Shown piece by piece: positions 9,468-18,878 of a stretch of DNA of 64,000 bases. The DNA is from Symbiodinium natans (lineage: Eukaryota > Sar > Dinophyceae > Suessiales > Symbiodiniaceae): assembly GCA_905221605.1 (NCBI GenBank), contig CAJNDS010002358.1:1-64000 (forward strand), given 5' to 3'. Numbering within the stretch: position 1 is the stretch's first letter; every line of letters starts with the position of its first letter. The position numbers were made by a program, and so were the translations under genes. The notes under the pieces were generated by a model. It had not been told where the DNA came from. It was given only the letters and a program-made list of their open reading frames with translations, and made no database searches.

Positions 9468-9559
9468 GTTAAGTTAGGCCTGTAGAGCCAAAGACTTTCC
9501 AAAAACAGACCCGTAATCCCAAAACCCTTGATGACCTTTAAGGCAAGTTAGCCATGCTT

Positions 9560-9780
9560 CAACTCCGAAACCCTAAAGCACAAACCCTAAACCCCGTAAA
9601 CCCCCTTAAGCCCCCTACAAACACTCTACCCCCTAGACCCTAAGCCCCCGAAACCCTAACCCCCCCCCCCCCCATACAAACCCCCAAACCCTAAACCCCC
9701 TAAACCCCATACAAACCCCCAAACCCTAAACCCCCCCCAAACACCAAACCCTAAATGCGAAACCACAAAACCCCCCACCC
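9560..9780 (-). repeat. Degenerate CCCTAAA-like, C-rich stretch
   Basis: Irregular CCCCTAAACCC and CATACAAACCCCC units with a poly-C run at 9661. No gene. Confidence 0.7.
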
Positions 9781-9932
9781 GCGCGCGAAAAAAGATATTT
9801 AAAAAAGACCCCCAGGCGTTGGACCCGCGGCTCCTTTGCGAGCTCATGCGTGGCGTCCCCAGCTTCCCAGCTAGTTTAGGGTTTAGGGTTTAGGGTGTAG
9901 GGTGTAGGGTTTAGGGTTTAGGGTTTAGGGGA

Positions 9933-10100
9933 GGATCCAAGAAGTAGATCGCCTTGAGGGTTCCTAGGAGCTATTTGGGGGTTTCTACTTGTTGGATCCA
10001 AAAAGTAGATCCCCTTAAGGGTTCCTAATCAACAAATTACCCAAGAGTGGTACAGGGGAACTCTTTGGGGGTTTCTACTCTTGGGGTTTTATCAGGGGTC
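9933..10100. mobile_element. Foldback-like region, family L
   Basis: Two direct copies of a GGATCC..AAGTAGATC block followed by GTTCCTA (9933 and 9997), each with TTTGGGGGTTTCTACT after it. Related to the clean palindrome at 10983. Confidence 0.45.
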
Positions 10101-10373
10101 TGGGAGAAGGGTTAGGGTTCAGGACTTACAGGGTTAGGGTTGTTTACGGTTTGGGGCTTAGGGCTTAGGGTTTAGGGTTTCGGGTTTTGGGGGTTCAGGG
10201 TTTCGGGTTTGGGGTTTAGGGCTTCCAGGTTTGGGGTTGTGGGTTTGCGGCATGGGGTTTAGGGCTTAGGATTTATCAAGGTTCAGACCTTAGGAGTCAG
10301 AGTTTGCACTAACCAGCCCTGTATGGCGACTCAAATGTCTGAGGCCCTGAGGAGGTAGAGCTTAGGGTTTGGG

Positions 10374-10420
10374 GTTTAGGGTTTAGGGTTTAGGGTTTAG
10401 GGTTTAGGGTTTAGGGTTTA
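10374..10420 (+). repeat. Interstitial telomere array, TTTAGGG
   Basis: Six to seven perfect units ending TTTAAG, which then acts as a possible splice acceptor. Confidence 0.93.
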
Positions 10421-10422
10421 AG

Positions 10423-10517
10423 GCACAACCTGGACAAGCGCTCAGAGCGCAGCTACTGAGGCTGCAAATGCGCGTTCTTGTCTCGGCCGAGCTGGGTCAG
10501 CCTGGAATTGTTACAAG
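10423..10517 (+). CDS. Candidate exon, AG|GC on both edges
   Basis: Left edge TTTAAG|GCACAACC, right edge ACAAG|GCCTAAACCC. Two frames are open; one reads AQPGQALRAQLLRLQMRVLV, the other TEAANARSCLGRAGSAWNCY. The second joins in phase to the next candidate exon at 10569. Confidence 0.4.
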
Positions 10518-10568
10518 GCCTAAACCCTAAAACCCTAAAACCCTAAACCCTAAACCCTAAACCTGCAG

Positions 10569-10615
10569 GCCAAGAGACGTGACGAAAGGATCGCCGAAGC
10601 AGAGGAGCAGCTTCA
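10569..10615 (+). CDS. Candidate coiled-coil exon
   Basis: Acceptor ACCTGCAG, then GCC AAG AGA CGT reading AKRRDERIAEAEEQLQ, a charged helical peptide typical of coiled coils. Flanked by CCCTAAA (left) and TTTAGGG (right) arrays. Probably the same gene as the islands on either side. Confidence 0.48.
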
Positions 10616-10696
10616 GATGGGGGATTTAGGGTTTAGGGTTTAGGGGTTTAGGGTTTTAGGGTTGAGGGTTTAGGGTTTAGATTTCCTTCTCCAAGA

Positions 10697-10818
10697 CGCT
10701 CAGCGGCAACTTTTGAGTCGGGAAGCCTCTCCCGTGCCTCAGGCCGCTGAACGTGCCAGGAAGCGGCGAAGGTCCCAGGTCGCCACTGGCGAACGAAGAT
10801 GATGAGGACATGCTGCAA
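10697..10818 (+). CDS. Candidate exon
   Basis: After TTTCCTTCTCCAAG the island reads QRQLLSREASPVPQAAERAR KRRRSQ in one frame; a second frame near its end gives SPLANEDDEDMLQA. Either the exon is frameshifted or only one frame is real. Basic stretch ARKRRRS could be a nuclear signal. Confidence 0.4.
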
Positions 10819-10840
10819 GCCCTAAATCCTAAACCCTACA

Positions 10841-10890
10841 GGGTTTAGGGTTTAGGGTTTAGGGTTTAGGGTTTAGGGTTTAGGGTTTAG
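10841..10890 (+). repeat. Interstitial telomere array, TTTAGGG
   Basis: Seven perfect units. Confidence 0.95.
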
Positions 10891-10982
10891 GAACCCTGGA
10901 AGAAATAGGCCCTTGAGGCTCAAGGCTCTTATTTCTGGGGTTTTCACAACTCTTCGGAGGGTCTAAACCCACACCCCTGACA

Positions 10983-11072
10983 GGATCCAGAAAGTAGAAC
11001 CCCAAAATCGTAATCCTGTACTACTACTGCGTCGTTGTTAAGAACCATTAAGAAGATCTACTTTTTGGATCC
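10983..11072. mobile_element. Foldback element, family L
   Basis: Palindromic ends GGATCCAGAAAGTAGA and TCTACTTTTTGGATCC enclose about 58 bp. Same GGATCC/AAAGTAGA theme as 9933-10100 and as family D. Confidence 0.65.
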
Positions 11073-11453
11073 TTTCAGGGGTCTGAGAAGGGCCAAGCTA
11101 CCCCAACCCCAAAGCAAGAGCCCTTGCAGGCGAACGCTTGATTGTTTTAGAGTTTATGATCTAGGTGTATCCACGCTCCAGTCGCTGAAGCCTGAAGAAA
11201 AAGGTCTCAGAAACATCCTCGGGCCCTAAGTGGTGCCGGGCTGAGCCTCAATCCTCAAGCCCTCAACACCCTGGAAGGTTTGCACCCTAAACCCCACTCA
11301 ATGCCTAGAACCCTGAACTGTTCGTGCCCAAACCCTACAGAACCCTGTAAAGACTTGTAAAACTCCTAAAGCCCTATAAGACCCCATAAAGGGCTATGAA
11401 GCGCTCAGAAAACCCGAAAAAATGCCTACAAAAACCCCTAAAGCCGCCGGCAG

Positions 11454-11548
11454 GCCTCAACACCTCGAAGATGAACCTGTCCGTGCTGTCCGCCGGGACA
11501 GCGGAGGGGGGTGTGGCCTTGGGCCGAGCATCGGGTTGTCCCCCAAAG
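11454..11548 (+). CDS. Candidate exon
   Basis: Left edge GCCGGCAG|GC; frame reads LNTSKMNLSVLSAGTAEGGV then ALGRASGCPPK, running into TTTAGGG. Not recognised. Confidence 0.4.
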
Positions 11549-11630
11549 TTTAGGGTTCAGGGATTGAGGGTTTAGGGTTTGTGGTTGTAAGGTTTGGGCA
11601 TTAGGGTTTAGGGAGGCCCTACCAGCCTAG

Positions 11631-11690
11631 GAATCCGAAGGTGATCCAAGGACGATTTTTGTGAAGGGATGTTGCCCGAAAGCCCTCGGA
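11631..11690 (+). CDS. Candidate exon
   Basis: Acceptor ACCAGCCTAG, then GAA TCC GAA GGT reading ESEGDPRTIFVKGCCPKALG before TGA. A donor inside it (TTTGTGAAG|GGATG) is possible. Confidence 0.36.
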
Positions 11691-11760
11691 TGACTTCCTC
11701 CCGAGAGGTTCGGGTTGATGGTGCAGGGTTCAGGGTTCGGGCCTTATAGGATTTAGGGTT

Positions 11761-11850
11761 GGGTTTAGGGTGTAGGGTTTAGGGTTTAGGGTTTAGGGTT
11801 TAGGGTTTAGGGTTTAGGGTTTAGGGTTTAGGGTTTAGGGTTTAGGGTTA
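11761..11850 (+). repeat. Interstitial telomere array, TTTAGGG
   Basis: About 12 units, one TGTAGGG variant near the left end. Confidence 0.96.
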
Positions 11851-11919
11851 GCAGGTGTTAGGGGCCCGAGTGCCTCTGACGGCCTGCGGAGCTTACTTTT
11901 GTTCATCCAGGATCCTAGA

Positions 11920-12023
11920 CTAGATCAGTGTTAGGGATCCTTTTTACTTTTTGGGTTATGGTCTTTCTTATATATGAACCAAAAAGGATCCTTTTTTCTT
12001 CCTGGGGGAACAGGGACTAAGTA
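11920..12023. mobile_element. Foldback element, family D, copy 2
   Basis: Differs from copy 1 by a few substitutions and one extra base in the central ATGAACCAAAAAGG. Same outer boundaries CTAGATCAG and AAGTA. Confidence 0.8.
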
Positions 12024-12109
12024 GAACTGGGAAGCCCAGCTCGAATCCTTTTTCCCTTTTTCAGGCTAGCATCCCTTGCACACCCCTGTGTTGAAGCAAA
12101 AAAGGGGGG

Positions 12110-12285
12110 CCCTGGAGCCCTAAACCCTAAGAAACCTTAAGAACCCTGGAGCCCTAAACCCTAAACCCTAAACCCTGAACCCTAAACCCTAAACCCTAAA
12201 CCCTAAACCCTAAAGCCTAAAGCCCTAAACCCTAAACCCTAAACCCTGAAGAACCCTGGAACCCTGGAGCCCTAGAAACCCTCGA
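12110..12285 (-). repeat. Telomere array with CCCTGGAGCC variants
   Basis: CCCTAAA units interleaved with GAACCCTGGAGCCCTA segments at both ends, so a variant block has been duplicated around the array. Confidence 0.9.
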
Positions 12286-12366
12286 AACCCACGCGGAGGA
12301 CGGCACCGCAGCCACCGCCACTTGGCAGCAGGAGGGCGGCAGGAGGGAGTGGTCACAGCCTCTGAG
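12284..12366 (+). CDS. Possible exon
   Basis: Frame reads ETHAEDGTAATATWQQEGGR then REWSQPLR, ending CCTCTGAG|GTTTAGGG, an AG|GT donor made by the first TTTAGGG unit. Confidence 0.33.
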
Positions 12367-12424
12367 GTTTAGGGTTTAGGGTTTAGGGTTGAGGGTTGAG
12401 GGTTTAGGGTTTAGGGTTTAGGGC
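12366..12424 (+). repeat. Interstitial telomere array, TTTAGGG
   Basis: Eight units including two TTGAGGG variants. Confidence 0.92.
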
Positions 12425-12539
12425 GTCTCCGATCCTTGAGGACTTAGGGTTTAGGGCCGTTGCAGGTGTGGCTAGACCTCAGGTTCCGGCCAATGACCTC
12501 CCCAAATGCCCTAAATAATTACCCTGAATACCCTTTAAT

Positions 12540-12642
12540 CTAGATCAGTGTTAGGGATCCTTTTTACTTTTTGGGTTATGGGCTTTCTTATATATGAACA
12601 AAAAGGATCCTTTTTTCTTTCTGGGGGAACAGGGATGAAGTA
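12540..12642. mobile_element. Foldback element, family D, copy 3
   Basis: Matches copy 1 at nearly every position (a C to T near 12620). Only 517 bp from copy 2, same orientation. Confidence 0.82.
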
Positions 12643-12803
12643 ATCTCCTAAGGGTGGAACCATGGGCCTTTAGCATGGAAGGGGCCCATACTGGGAACCT
12701 TAGAGAAACCCTCGCCAGGTTCCGCCTTGTAGCGTTTCGGGTTTAGGGTTTCGGGTTAGGGTTTAGGGTTCAGGGTTCAGGGTTTTAGGGTTCGTTTCCT
12801 AAG

Positions 12804-12911
12804 TTGAAGTTGGGCCGTGAGCTCCATAGCCTCAGAGTTGCTTTGCACCCAGAAGCTTCTAACATTATACACTATTTGCTGAAAAACCCCCCTCGAAAAA
12901 CCAAAGAGTAG
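12804..12911 (+). CDS. Candidate terminal exon
   Basis: After TTCGTTTCCTAAG the frame reads LKLGRELHSLRVALHPEASN then IIHYLLKNPPRKTKE and stops at TAG. Composition and length are among the most protein-like in the left half. Family not recognised. Confidence 0.45.
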   Translation: MKLGRELHSLRVALHPEASNIIHYLLKNPPRKTKE

Positions 12912-12986
12912 TTTCTGTGGGTAGTTTCCCCAAATTTGGGGTCCGCTTTGGGGGGGTCCTAAACCCTAAACCCCAAGCCCTTTCAG

Positions 12987-13112
12987 AGAAGGAGGGGGCC
13001 ACGAAACCCCGCCTGCAGGCAGCCTCATGGTATCCTGAAAAGAAAACACATGCCCTGAATCAGTGGGAAGCGTATGTTGCCGTTTTTCTCGAAATCACGG
13101 GGTCTTGCCCTG
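12987..13112 (+). CDS. Candidate exon
   Basis: Acceptor AAGCCCTTTCAG, then a frame reading KEGATKPRLQAASWYPEKKT then HALNQWEAYVAVFLEITGSC. It ends at CCTGAACCC where CCCTAAA repeats start. Not recognised. Confidence 0.47.
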
Positions 13113-13117
13113 AACCC

Positions 13118-13230
13118 TTAACCCTAAACCCTAAACCCTAAATCCTAAACCCTTAACCCTCAATCCTAAACCCTAAACCCTAACTCCCAAATCCTAAACC
13201 CTTAACCCTAAATCCTAAACCCTAAACCCT
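13118..13230 (-). repeat. Telomere-like array, CCCTAAA/CCTAAAT variants
   Basis: Fifteen or so units with AATCCTAAACCCTTAACCC as a repeated compound variant. Confidence 0.9.
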
Positions 13231-13240
13231 CCTAGGCCAG

Positions 13241-13328
13241 CGCCCCCCGGGATGCCGGCCGCAACCCGACTGCGACTTTGGATTGGATGCAGGGTCTTGA
13301 ACGACTTTTTGGGGAGGCTTTGCGAACA
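13241..13328 (+). CDS. Candidate exon
   Basis: Left edge CCTAGGCCAG; frame reads ASAPRDAGRNPTATLDWMQG then LERLFGEALRT before TAG. Lies 17 bp from a family B foldback. Confidence 0.4.
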
Positions 13329-13345
13329 TAGGGGTACCCAGAGAG

Positions 13346-13436
13346 CCCAATACTCCTTAACTAAGGAATATACCTTAAGATTTACAGGGATCCTTGATAT
13401 GATTTAAGGAATATTCCTTAATTAAGGGGTATTGGG
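13346..13436. mobile_element. Foldback element, family B, copy 1
   Basis: 91 bp, ends CCCAATACTCCTTAACTAAG and complementary CTTAATTAAGGGGTATTGGG; inner arms GGAATATACCTTAA / TTAAGGAATATTCC. Copies at 46311 and 44995, fragments at 34990 and 20907. Confidence 0.8.
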
Positions 13437-13819
13437 GTCTATAGTAAGATTGTAGAATCTTGGGGTATATCAGAGGTACCCCTATTTTGGGACATGCCCA
13501 CTGATGGCGAATGAGCTAAAGTACAGCTCTTTTTTTGGCACCTTGAAACCCCAAACATTACCTCCCCCTTCAAGCCGATGACCCGTCAACCCACACCTCA
13601 CGCAACCCGCGACCCTCATCAAGACCCCCAAAAATGTGCCCTAAACCCCTAGCTAAACCCCAAACCTGAAACCCCCTCCCCACACACATGCATGAGGTTG
13701 CGTGCATGGGCCTGGGTTTAGTCCCCTGCCCACCCCAAAAAAGACAGAAAGCTACCCCCGAGTCTGCCCAAGCTGATCCAAGCAGCCATTGTGTCCTTGC
13801 CCAATGTAGGGATTTTTCA

Positions 13820-13966
13820 GGGTTAGTTGAACGTTCAGGGTACTTGCCACCCAGTATACTAGTTATAGCCCACTTACAAGCCCCTGATGTACCCGAGAAT
13901 GATGGTGATAATTGGGATATAAATACAGTTATCATTGGTTATAGAAGTACCATGAACCTCCAAGTA
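13820..13966. mobile_element. Foldback element, family A, copy 2 (left end degraded)
   Basis: Right end ACCATGAACCTCCAAGTA is intact; the left end retains GTTCAGGGTACTTGCC in place of the expected GTTCATGGTACTTATT. Confidence 0.65.
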
Positions 13967-14202
13967 GGGCTTGGGGTATTGTGGCGGGGGCTTCGCGGGA
14001 TGTTGGGGTTCACCCGGCTACGGTTTCAGGGTGCATTTCAGGGGGGCTTTGGCAATCAGAGGGCTCAAGGGCTTCGAATACCCTAAACCACTACGACCCA
14101 ACAGTGCCAAATGAGAACCGAACAGCTCAGGGAATGTGGAGGACGTATAGGATGCCCTAGCCTGCCAGCTTCTAGGACGCAGGAATGTAGGGGTTTAGGG
14201 CC

Positions 14203-14246
14203 CTAAACCCTTAAACCCTAAACCCTAAACCCTAAACCCTAAACCG
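14203..14246 (-). repeat. Interstitial telomere array, CCCTAAA
   Basis: Five to six units. Confidence 0.9.
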
Positions 14247-14272
14247 GTTTAGGGGCTTGCTGAACCCTAAGC

Positions 14273-14460
14273 TCGTATCCCGACATGGGTGGGGGGGAGA
14301 CGTTGTGCGCCAGGATGGTACGAGCCATTCGCCCACGCCCCAAAACTTCGCCCTGGGCGCTTGCTTGCGTTGCATCTTCGGGGGAGACGCGGGGAGGTTC
14401 GATGTCGAGGGTTGGGGGGTGGCCCAAAACGCTGAGAGTGTAGGGAGAAAGGCTTGGTAG
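14273..14460 (+). CDS. Candidate exon, 3' end with stop
   Basis: Open for over 60 codons, including VVRQDGTSHSPTPQNFALGA, LRCIFGGDAGRFDVEGWGVA and QNAESVGRKAW before TAG. It starts where CCCTAAA repeats end and stops just before an AT microsatellite. Not recognised. Confidence 0.42.
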
Positions 14461-14472
14461 GCCCTTGGGGTC

Positions 14473-14473
14473 T

Positions 14474-14506
<33 letters not shown>

Positions 14507-14534
14507 GTATATATACCTCTCTCTCTCTCTCTCT
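14473..14534. repeat. AT then CT microsatellite
   Basis: Alternating TA to about 14516, then pure CT. Confidence 0.93.
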
Positions 14535-14544
14535 TACTGGGTTT

Positions 14545-14720
14545 AGCCGCAAACCCTAAGCCCGAAACCGAACCCTAAGCCCGAAACACAAAACCCCAAG
14601 CCCTAAGCCCGAAACCCTGAACCCGAAACCCCAGACCCTAAACCCAAACCCCCAAACTCCAAACCCCCAAACTCCAATCCGAAACCCGAAGCCCTAAACC
14701 TACACCCTCGCCCCGAAACA
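14545..14720 (-). repeat. Degenerate telomere-like CCCGAAACCCTAAG tract
   Basis: Units drift among CCCTAAG, CCCGAAA and CCCCAAA. No gene. Confidence 0.75.
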
Positions 14721-14814
14721 CAAAACTCCAACCCCCTCCCCCCAAAAAGAAGCCAAGGGTTGCATAGAATGGCGCTCCCAGTCCCGAGACTCGAAGGCCC
14801 CCATTCCTAGGAAC

Positions 14815-14887
14815 CCTAAACCCTAAACCCTAAACCCTAAACCCTAAACCCTAAACCCTAAACCCTAAACCCTAAACCCTAAACCTT
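14815..14887 (-). repeat. Interstitial telomere array, CCCTAAA
   Basis: Ten perfect units. It faces the TTTAGGG/TTTGGGG array starting at 14973. Confidence 0.96.
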
Positions 14888-14972
14888 CCCTTAGGAACCT
14901 TATAACATGACTCAGGTCATCGGCTCCGCAGCTCCCAGCTGCCCCGATTTCCCCAGGTCTGGGGGTTAAGGT

Positions 14973-15300
14973 AGGGTTTAGGGTTTGGGGTTTAGGGTTT
15001 AGGGTTTAGGGTTTAGGGTTTTGGGTTTGGGGTTTAGGGTTTAGGGTTTGGGGTTTAGGGTTTAGGGTTTGGGGTTTAGGGTTTGGGGTTTAGGGTTTGG
15101 GGTTTAGGGTTTAGGGTTTAGGGTTTGGGGTTTAGGGTTTAGGGTTTGGGGTTTAGGGTTTGGGGTTTAGGGTGGGTTTAGGGTTTGGGGTTTAGGGTTT
15201 AGGGTTTGGGGTTTAGGGTTTGGGGTTTAGGGTTTAGGGTTTGGGATTTAGGGCTTGGGGTTTTGGGTTTAGGGTTTGGGGTTTTGAGGTTTTGGGGTTT
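14973..15300 (+). repeat. Compound TTTAGGG/TTTGGGG array
   Basis: Over 40 units in which TTTGGGG alternates with one, two or three TTTAGGG units, decaying to TTTTGGGG and GTTTTGGGG at the right. Longest telomere-like tract of the window. Confidence 0.97.
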
Positions 15301-15499
15301 TTGGCGTTTTGGGGCTTTGGGGTTTCGGGACTTTGGGACTTTGGTGTTTTAGGGTTTTAGCGTGAGTTCTGGGTTGAGGGTCGGGATTTAAGGTTTTACG
15401 GGGCCTTTGGGGGGGAAGTTTAAGGCCTTGCGGGCTGCTTGGGCTTTACTTACGGCCTAAAATATCAGGGTTCAGGGCTGAGGGTTCGGGTCGTAGACC

Positions 15500-15546
15500 T
15501 AAACCCTAAACCCTAAACCCTAAACCCTAAACCCTAAACCCTAAAG
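15500..15546 (-). repeat. Interstitial telomere array, CCCTAAA
   Basis: Six to seven units; flanks 15300-15500 and 15546-15870 contain only degenerate repeats and weak frames. Confidence 0.93.
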
Positions 15547-15876
15547 CACTGTACAGCTCTAGGATGTTGGGTTTCAAAGTTTTGGGGCGTTTGGGTTTAA
15601 GGCCTTCGGGCTTCAGAGTTGTTGCGTTTAGGCTTAGCATCTTAGCGTCTAGGGTTTAGGGTCACCCCAAACCCTAAACCCTAAACCCTAAACTTTCCCT
15701 AAACCCTAAACACTAAACCCAAGGAACCCTGAGCCCAAGGACGGATTGAGCGGTCCCATTTTTCTCGGAGGTGTTTGGGCCTTTTCTGAGGGGCTCCCCC
15801 CTCCCACCAGCAGCTGTTTAGGTTTTGGGGTTAGGACGGGTTCGGATTCAAGGTCTCGGGCTTCGGTTTTTTGCAG

Positions 15877-15908
15877 AATTTTGAAGGGCAAGAGGCCATG
15901 AACACTCG
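15877..15908 (+). CDS. Candidate micro-exon
   Basis: Acceptor GCTTCGGTTTTTTGCAG is strong; the island reads NFEGQEAMNT and could end at CACTCG|GTGG. Very short, so tentative. Confidence 0.33.
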
Positions 15909-16099
15909 GTGGTTTTTCTTTTTTTTTGGTAGAGGGGGGGCGGGAAGGGTCCTCAGGACACAACGAACCCTCGGCCCTCAAACCGCGGCCCCCGCGAAAT
16001 CCCAAACCCTAAACCCTGAGGTTTCCGGGAACCCTATATCCTTAAATTCCCCACCCAGAACCCGTGAGTGAACCCTAAACCCTCAACCCTAAACCCTAG

Positions 16100-16183
16100 A
16101 GGACCTCGGTCCACTGCGTCCCTCTCCGCCGTGCCATCGGCGCCCTCAGCCAAGGGCTCAGCGCAGAGTTTCCGGGGAACTGA
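16100..16183 (+). CDS. Possible exon, frame ambiguous
   Basis: One frame reads SVHCVPLRRAIGALSQGLSA then EFPGN and stops; two others are also open. Confidence 0.28.
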   Translation, partial: RTSVHCVPLRRAIGALSQGLSAEFPGN

Positions 16184-16221
16184 GAGGGCCACCAGGTTTA
16201 GGGTTTAGGGTTTAGGGTTTT

Positions 16222-16314
16222 CATGTACATGTTTCTATGTATATATCTATATGTATATATGTATATATGTGTATATATATATATGTATATGTATGTGTAT
16301 ATATGTATATATAC
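16222..16314. repeat. TA/TG microsatellite
   Basis: Alternating TATATG units following three TTTAGGG units. Confidence 0.9.
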
Positions 16315-17014
16315 AGGGAAAGCCCCTAAGCTTACAACATTCCTAGTACGAGAACATACCATGATGGGAACACTGAGGAGTGATTGTAAGGGGCCAGAAT
16401 AATCACATGATCTTACGTACATTATAGAGGTCTTTGGAGGACCCTTTGAGCACGCACTCCCTCGAGTCACTTGCGTGTCCCTAAAAGCCTCAGGGTTTTT
16501 GGGCGGCTTAGGGGTGTCAGGACATCCTTTTGAGATACAAGAGAAGCTGTACCCAGACTAGCTCAAATTGTTCCCGATAGTGCGGCCCGCTCCACGTCCC
16601 GGATGCGGGTTGGTGCCCGTTAGGGGTTTTAGTGGCTTAGGGTTTAGGATGGAGGAGTCTAGGATTGGGTGTTGGAAAGGTTTGACCTAGCGCGCCTTAC
16701 CACACAGAGCTAGCATCTACGCAGAAGTAAGGAAATCACGGGCCTTCAGGCAAAGGGCTTATTCCGTTGATAGCCGCTCCTTGAATTTTGCAGCGGTTCC
16801 CTGTACCTTGATTCCCTAAGCCCGAAAGCCCCAACCGTCTAGAGACCGCTGCACTGAGACTATGCAGCCTTGGTGGACCCAAGTGGAGGAGCTGCTGTGG
16901 GGTTCTGGGAGTGTTGTGGGGTCTTGGGTTTGAGGTTGTGGATCTTCGGGCTTAGGGTAAGTTTTGGGTTTGGGGTTCTGGGCTTCCCCATCAAATTTCC
17001 CATCAAGCAAACAG

Positions 17015-17100
17015 GAGTTTGCGACTCGGCGTCGCGCGTTGTCTTACGCTTTCAGGGACAATGGTCGAGGCTTCTGGTTTTCCGGGAGGCAACTCAGGAG
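17015..17100 (+). CDS. Candidate exon
   Basis: Left edge AAGCAAACAG; frame reads EFATRRRALSYAFRDNGRGF then WFSGRQLRS. The island 16600-17010 before it has G-rich open frames I do not support. Confidence 0.42.
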
Positions 17101-17282
17101 TAGCTCTCAAACCCCTAGAAGCTCCCTAAACCAAGGTGTACGATGAAGGCTCCAGCCTTGCGGGGTGGGGGGGGGGGAGGTCTTCTCCTCGCCCTCCTTG
17201 CCTCTACCCCCAAACCCTAAACCCCTAAATCAATAGCCCCAAGTAAACCCTAAAACCCCCTAAACCCTCAACCCTCAAACCC

Positions 17283-17369
17283 CCTGGTGCTTCGGTGGAG
17301 CTACGCACCGCAGTGGCCGAGCTGGGGCCGGAGTCCGCCAAGAGCGGTTTTTTTGCAGTTGACGGGGGT
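17283..17369 (+). CDS. Candidate exon
   Basis: Frame reads PGASVELRTAVAELGPESAK then SGFFAVDGG; left flank is CCCTAAA-like, right flank a TTTAGGG array. A poly-T TTTTTTTGCAG inside could instead be an acceptor. Confidence 0.4.
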
Positions 17370-17395
17370 TTCGGGTTTAGGGTTTAGGGTTTAGG

Positions 17396-17538
17396 GTTTG
17401 AGGTTCATGGTACTTGTAAACCAGTTATAACTGAACTTATGACCCACCTTATAAGCCCCTTGAGTGCCCGAACATGGTTATACTTGAGTGATAGGTACCG
17501 TTCTGATTGGCTTAGAAAGTACCATGATCCTCCAAGTA
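17396..17538. mobile_element. Foldback element, family A, copy 3
   Basis: Left GAGGTTCATGGTACTTGTAA (outer bases merged with a TTTAGGG unit), right ACCATGATCCTCCAAGTA. Confidence 0.72.
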
Positions 17539-17584
17539 GGTAAGGTCCATGTGGGTTTAGGGAAGGTGTCGGGTTTGATCTCCC

Positions 17585-17702
17585 CCCAAAAAAGCAAAAA
17601 TGTGTGTGTGTGTGGATATATATATATATATGTATATATTCCTTCTTGTAAGGGCAATATAGGGATTATTATTCTTCCCTTTTAGGGTTCTTAAGCAAAT
17701 AG
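17585..17702. mobile_element. AT-rich element, family H
   Basis: Ends in GGGTTCTTAAGCAAATAGTAG, shared with 29340-29398, 43018-43100 and 43683-43770; the left part CCCCAAAAAAGCAAAA recurs at 31945. It encloses a GT/AT microsatellite (17601-17638). Confidence 0.5.
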
Positions 17703-17711
17703 TAGTTCATG

Positions 17712-17828
17712 AGTGCAGACGAGAGCTGCAGCAGCTGTCCCTGCTGTGGTCAGAACCAGCAAGCTATGGCCACCGAAATCCTCAAAATTCACCAGAGAAA
17801 CCAGATATTGCGACTTAAAATGCCCTAA
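17712..17828 (+). CDS. Possible exon, cysteine-rich
   Basis: Frame reads SADESCSSCPCCGQNQQAMA then TEILKIHQRNQILRLKMP. Cluster CSSCPCC suggests metal binding but no family is clear. Confidence 0.35.
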   Translation, partial: SADESCSSCPCCGQNQQAMATEILKIHQRNQILRLKMP

Positions 17829-17845
17829 GCCTTGAAATCCTGAAA

Positions 17846-17895
17846 ACCTAAACCCTAAACCCTAAACCCTAAACCCTAAACCCTAAACCCTAAAC
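17846..17895 (-). repeat. Interstitial telomere array, CCCTAAA
   Basis: Seven units, ending at a coding-like island. Confidence 0.93.
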
Positions 17896-17981
17896 CGCTT
17901 CAGCAAGTTACAGGAGTCGCAGACGGCACGGCATGGCGACGCTGCGGATCCAGGGCCTTTGGCCCTGAGCAAGTTGTTGGA
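17896..17981 (+). CDS. Candidate exon
   Basis: Frame CGC TTC AGC reads RFSKLQESQTARHGDAADPG then PLALSKLLEG. A donor of AG|GA type (GTTGGAAG|GATTG) fits. The phrase GCCTTTTGGCCCTGAG recurs at 18141 beside the next island. Confidence 0.42.
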
Positions 17982-18004
17982 AGGATTGTTTAGGATTTTG
18001 GGCT

Positions 18005-18055
18005 TTTAGGGTTTAGGGTTTAGGGTTTAGGGTTTAGGGTTTAGGGTTTAGGGTT
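18005..18055 (+). repeat. Interstitial telomere array, TTTAGGG
   Basis: Seven perfect units. Confidence 0.95.
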
Positions 18056-18158
18056 AGTGGCCCTGAGAAGATAGGATTGCCAGTTGGGAAGGTTTGTGTT
18101 TAGGGTGTAGGTTTTGGGGTTGAGGGCTGCCAGTTTTCGAGGCCTTTTGGCCCTGAGA

Positions 18159-18230
18159 GTTGCCGACGAGGGTCCGCAAAGCCCATCGGGAACCTCACAG
18201 CTTGAAGTCCTTCTTCCGCAAGTGTTCTGA
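18159..18230 (+). CDS. Candidate terminal exon
   Basis: Frame reads VADEGPQSPSGTSQLEVLLP then QVF and stops at TGA; CCCTAAA repeats begin within 5 bp. Confidence 0.38.
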   Translation, partial: VADEGPQSPSGTSQLEVLLPQVF

Positions 18231-18678
18231 CTAAACCCTAAACCCTAAACCCTAAACCCTGAACCCTGAACCCTGAAACCCTAAACCCTGAACTAGGCGA
18301 CCGTCTCCCCAAGTCCTCAGTCCCAAACCGCTTTTTAAAACCCCCAGACATCCCACATCATCACCCAAGTCGGATGTTTATGGGTCGTTTCTTACGTAGG
18401 GTTTAGGGTTTAGGGTTTAGGGTTTAGGGTATAGGGTAAAGGGTTTAGGGCTTAATTGGGGTTTAGTGGTTGCAGGTGCCCCAAGGACGGGTAGAAACAC
18501 CTATATCTAACTCCGAGCTTCCATATGTATGTCCCTAGTTTTACCTACCCACAAACCTCCAAGTGAGTCTGTACGTTCCAGTTAGAGCGCCCTGAAGCCC
18601 CCAGACCCTGAACCCCAAACCAAACTCTCAATGTGCGCAGTTTAGGGTGTAGGGTTTAGGGTTTAGGGTCGAGGGTTG

Positions 18679-18756
18679 TGCACCGGGGATTTGGCACACT
18701 TGGACGATTTTCAGGATCTGCCCTGCTCGGCTCCAAAAGTTACCCACTGCCACCAG
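18679..18756 (+). CDS. Candidate exon with GC donor
   Basis: Frame reads CTGDLAHLDDFQDLPCSAPK then VTHCHQ. Right edge CACCAG|GCTTAG is AG|GC. Cys/His content (CX14C, HCH) is suggestive but unassigned. Confidence 0.4.
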
Positions 18757-18878
18757 GCTTAGCGCCTGAGCGAAGACGCCCCAAACCCTAAACCCTAAAC
18801 CCGAAACCCTAAACCCTAAACCCTAACCCTAAAATTGCATAGGTTCAGGCAATCCGTGGTGAGCTTAGGGCTCATAGC

